DNA from: JAHFOW01 sp046350595
GTDB lineage: Bacteria; Planctomycetota; Brocadiia; Brocadiales; Brocadiaceae
DNA: 14,760 nucleotides
NCBI GenBank assembly: GCA_046350595.1
Contig: JAXMAC010000085.1
Location: 1-14,760 of the forward strand
Direction: 5' to 3'
In this document: positions 12,946-14,760 of the stretch, in pieces
Position numbering within the stretch: position 1 is the first letter of the stretch
How the letters are laid out: each line of letters begins with the position of its first letter
Notes under the pieces: model-generated
The model's input: only the letters and a program-made list of their open reading frames with translations
Told to the model about the DNA's origin: nothing
Databases searched by the model: none
Position numbers and translations under genes: made by a program

Positions 12946-13130
12946 TACCGCACAACTCACTATTCTCTGAATACGCTGAAAATGGTTTTAAACAGGAGGA
13001 TTAGGAAGAAATATTCTATTGATACATCTCCATTTGTGTCTATTGAACCCAGAGAGTCAAAGAAATCCGAGTTGATACAAATTAATGATATTATACTTGG
13101 TGCAATTGGCTTTCAGAAAAACGGATACGA
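12946..13130 (+). pseudogene. DUF3800 fragment, copy 2, joined to the YhcG tail
   Basis: The frame reads SLNTLKMVLNRRIRKKYSID, then TSPFVSIEPRESKKSELIQI, then NDIILGAIGFQKNGY. It holds an earlier portion of DUF3800 than copy 1 (9124-9366), but stops at NGY where copy 1 goes on to DLLARTRD. It ends at GGATACGA (13123-13130), the same eight bases found at the matching place of copy 1 and in the YhcG gene at 10960s. An ATG at 12982 opens a 66-aa frame that reads on out of frame into the YhcG tail. Confidence 0.78.
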
Positions 13131-13249
13131 AAAAGCCGATCGGTGTGTCTACTTACAGATTGACGGAAAAACTGCAGCGTGAACTCAAAAAATATCTGCC
13201 ATCTCCTGAAGAGATGATAGCAAAAATACAGCATTTACCGGATTTATAA
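13124..13249 (+). pseudogene. YhcG/DUF1016 C-terminal tail, copy 2
   Basis: The frame reads DTKKPIGVSTYRLTEKLQ, then RELKKYLPSPEEMIAKIQHL and PDL, ending at TAA 13247-13249. It matches the end of the YhcG gene at 10146 but keeps the Tyr codon TAC where that gene has TAG. No nuclease domain precedes it. Confidence 0.85.
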
Positions 13250-13453
13250 GGGAGAATTTCAGAAAAGGACCTACGGAGTCGAATCTTTCAAATTGACAAA
13301 TTGTATTTAAAGGAAACTGTTCTAATATACATCTGCGGAATCGCCATGTTGATGGAGAGACGCAAGACTTTGTCACGAGTTCAGTCGAACGATTTTACGT
13401 CTCTATGTCTATTTATTTCTTCGCCGAATATCTCATTTAATATTGATAGTATT
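13250..13453. other. Intergenic region before the regulator gene, with a decayed palindrome
   Basis: No gene is seen. GGACCTACGGAGTCG (about 13267-13281) resembles the left-end palindromic unit. A quasi-palindrome runs from AGAGACG (13356-13362) to CGTCTCT (13398-13404), with an inner hairpin GTTC-AGTC-GAAC (13379-13390). It may be a degraded relative of the GTAGAGAC palindrome at 99-127. No -24/-12 sigma-54 promoter and no strong Shine-Dalgarno sequence were found before the ATG at 13454. Confidence 0.5.
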
Positions 13454-14760
13454 ATGACAAAACCAAAGTTGTTGCTGATAGATGACGATAAAAATGCCCT
13501 CGATGGTCTGATAAAAATATTGACACACGATGGTTATACGGCATTTGGCGTATCGTCAGGCTATGAGGCATTAAGTCTGCTCTCTGAAAAAGACTTCGAC
13601 ATTATTATAACAGACATGAGATTGCCAGGGATGGGAGGGTTAGCGCTCATCCATGAAATACGGAAGAAAGAAAAAGACGTGGCGATTGTGGTAATTACAG
13701 CCTATAGCTCGGTGAAAACGGCCGTGGATGCCATCAAGTGCGGAGCAGACGACTACCTAACTAAGCCGATCAATATCGAAGAACTCAAATTAGTATTGGA
13801 AAAACTGTGGGAAAGACAGCAGTTGATTGCTCAAAATCGCATGTTACAGGAAAAGCTGAAAGCGAAGTCCAGGCCTTCCGAACTCGTTGGAAATACTCCT
13901 CAGATGCGACAGATATTTTGTTTGATAGAAGACGTTGCGCCCAGCACGGCTTCCATTCTTATTTTAGGCGAGACGGGGACGGGTAAAGAACTTGTAGCAA
14001 ATGCGATTCATTATCAGAGTGACCGTGCGGGCAAACCCTTTGTCGCCCTCCACTGTGCAGCCCTTTCTGAAGGCGTATTGGAGAGCGAGCTCTTTGGCCA
14101 TGAAAAAGGGGCGTTTACCGGCGCCATTCAAGCCAGAAAGGGCAGATTTGAAATTGCCGACAAGGGGACGCTTTTTCTGGACGAGGTAGGAGAAATGAGT
14201 TTAAAGGTGCAGGTCAAATTGCTCCGGGTGCTGGAAAAGGGAGAGTTTGAGCGTGTGGGTGGAGAGAAGACCATAAAGGTCGATGTGCGGTTGATTGCGG
14301 CGACCAATAGAAACCTTGAAAAAGAAATTTCCGAAGGGCGGTTTCGTGAAGATTTATTTTACCGCTTAAACGTGATCTCCATCCATGTGCCGTCGCTCAG
14401 GGAAAGAAAGGATGATGTGCCCTTACTGTCAAATTTCTTTGTTATTAAATATGCAAAAAAGTATAAAAAGGAAATCAGGGGTTTCACGCCAGAGGTAATG
14501 GATGTATTAAGTACCTATCACTGGCCCGGAAATGTGAGAGAATTGGAGAATGTGATTGAACGGGCAGTTGTGCTGTGCAAAAAAGACATGATTACCCTCG
14601 ATTACCTGCCGAAGAATATTCTTCCAGCAAAAGAAGACGCGTCCGTTATCAAAATTCCGTTGGGCACTTCATTAGAAGGGGCAGAGAAAGAGATAATTTC
14701 AAAAACCCTTCAGATGACTCAGGGGAGCAAAAAAGAGGCAGCCAGAATACTGGGTATATC
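13454..14760 (+). CDS. NtrC-class sigma-54-dependent response regulator (3' end outside the window)
   Basis: 435 complete codons, open at the window edge. Receiver domain, residues 3-120: acidic pocket D10-D11-D12, phospho-acceptor D54 (IIITDMRLPGMGG), T82 and K104 (YLTKP). After a helical linker, the AAA+ sigma-54 interaction domain runs from about 143 to 375. It has Walker A GETGTGKE (172-179), the sigma-54 contact loop GAFTGA (219-224), Walker B TLFLDEV (239-245), the sensor region VRLIAATNR and R-finger region FREDLFYRLNV, and HWPGNVRELENV (356-367). The last residues, GSKKEAARILGIS, are the start of the Fis-type HTH. All key residues are intact, so it should act as a phosphorylation-controlled ATPase activating sigma-54 promoters. 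It starts at ATG 13454; a partner histidine kinase is not in view. Confidence 0.96.
   Translation, partial: MTKPKLLLIDDDKNALDGLIKILTHDGYTAFGVSSGYEALSLLSEKDFDIIITDMRLPGMGGLALIHEIRKKEKDVAIVVITAYSSVKTAVDAIKCGADDYLTKPINIEELKLVLEKLWERQQLIAQNRMLQEKLKAKSRPSELVGNTPQMRQIFCLIEDVAPSTASILILGETGTGKELVANAIHYQSDRAGKPFVALHCAALSEGVLESELFGHEKGAFTGAIQARKGRFEIADKGTLFLDEVGEMSLKVQVKLLRVLEKGEFERVGGEKTIKVDVRLIAATNRNLEKEISEGRFREDLFYRLNVISIHVPSLRERKDDVPLLSNFFVIKYAKKYKKEIRGFTPEVMDVLSTYHWPGNVRELENVIERAVVLCKKDMITLDYLPKNILPAKEDASVIKIPLGTSLEGAEKEIISKTLQMTQGSKKEAARILGI

Noticed and set aside
13250..13453. Sigma-54 (-24/-12) promoter before the regulator
   Set aside because: No TGGCAC-N5-TTGC pattern could be found.

Overview
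The window looks like bacterial chromosome of moderate to low GC. It has envelope proteins with signal or anchor segments, a sigma-54 type response regulator, and intergenic space full of palindromic repeats. The first membrane cluster (a fibronectin-like plus DUF6754 protein with three envelope partners) is a kind I associate with anammox planctomycetes (Brocadiales) and some other environmental Gram-negatives. That placement is an inference and is not proven by the sequence. A run of 100 N (8915-9014) shows that this is a scaffold.

Layout. 1-767 has no convincing gene but carries several palindromic repeats, including four alternating copies of a 13-bp palindrome and a perfect 38-bp palindrome. 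768-4382 is a compact + strand cluster of four membrane-associated genes of unknown function. 4386-4841 is the wreck of a type I restriction subunit (hsdR). 4899-6129 is a Fic-domain AMP-transferase gene preceded by an array of TGTTAATA boxes that looks like an operator. 6131-6710 is a patchwork of gene fragments led by an 89-nt structured element. 6840-9121 is a defence/toxin-antitoxin island: a small overlapping gene pair, an XRE/ImmA-IrrE metalloprotease gene, and a PIN-like DUF4411 gene coupled by an ATGA overlap. The last gene is broken by a C7 tract and the scaffold gap. 9124-11232 is a second patchwork: a DUF3800 tail, the second copy of the 89-nt element, a restriction/methylase tail carrying a 30-bp palindromic insertion, a nucleotidyltransferase tail, an intact 56-aa gene, and a truncated YhcG/DUF1016 nuclease. 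11326-12943 is a three-gene operon headed by a damaged TIGR04255 protein. 12946-13249 is a DUF3800 fragment fused to a YhcG tail. 13454 to the window end is an NtrC-class regulator cut by the window edge.

The main theme of 4.4-13.3 kb is a decaying accessory/defence island. At least five different segments occur twice inside it: the 89-nt element with its flank, the XRE N-terminus, an unidentified LDRHxRYLTG fragment, a DUF3800 segment and a YhcG tail. One junction between two of them lies on an 8-bp microhomology. The intact-looking working parts are the four-gene membrane cluster, the Fic gene, the small TA-like pair plus ImmA/IrrE gene, the 56-aa gene, the two genes after TIGR04255, and the NtrC-type regulator.
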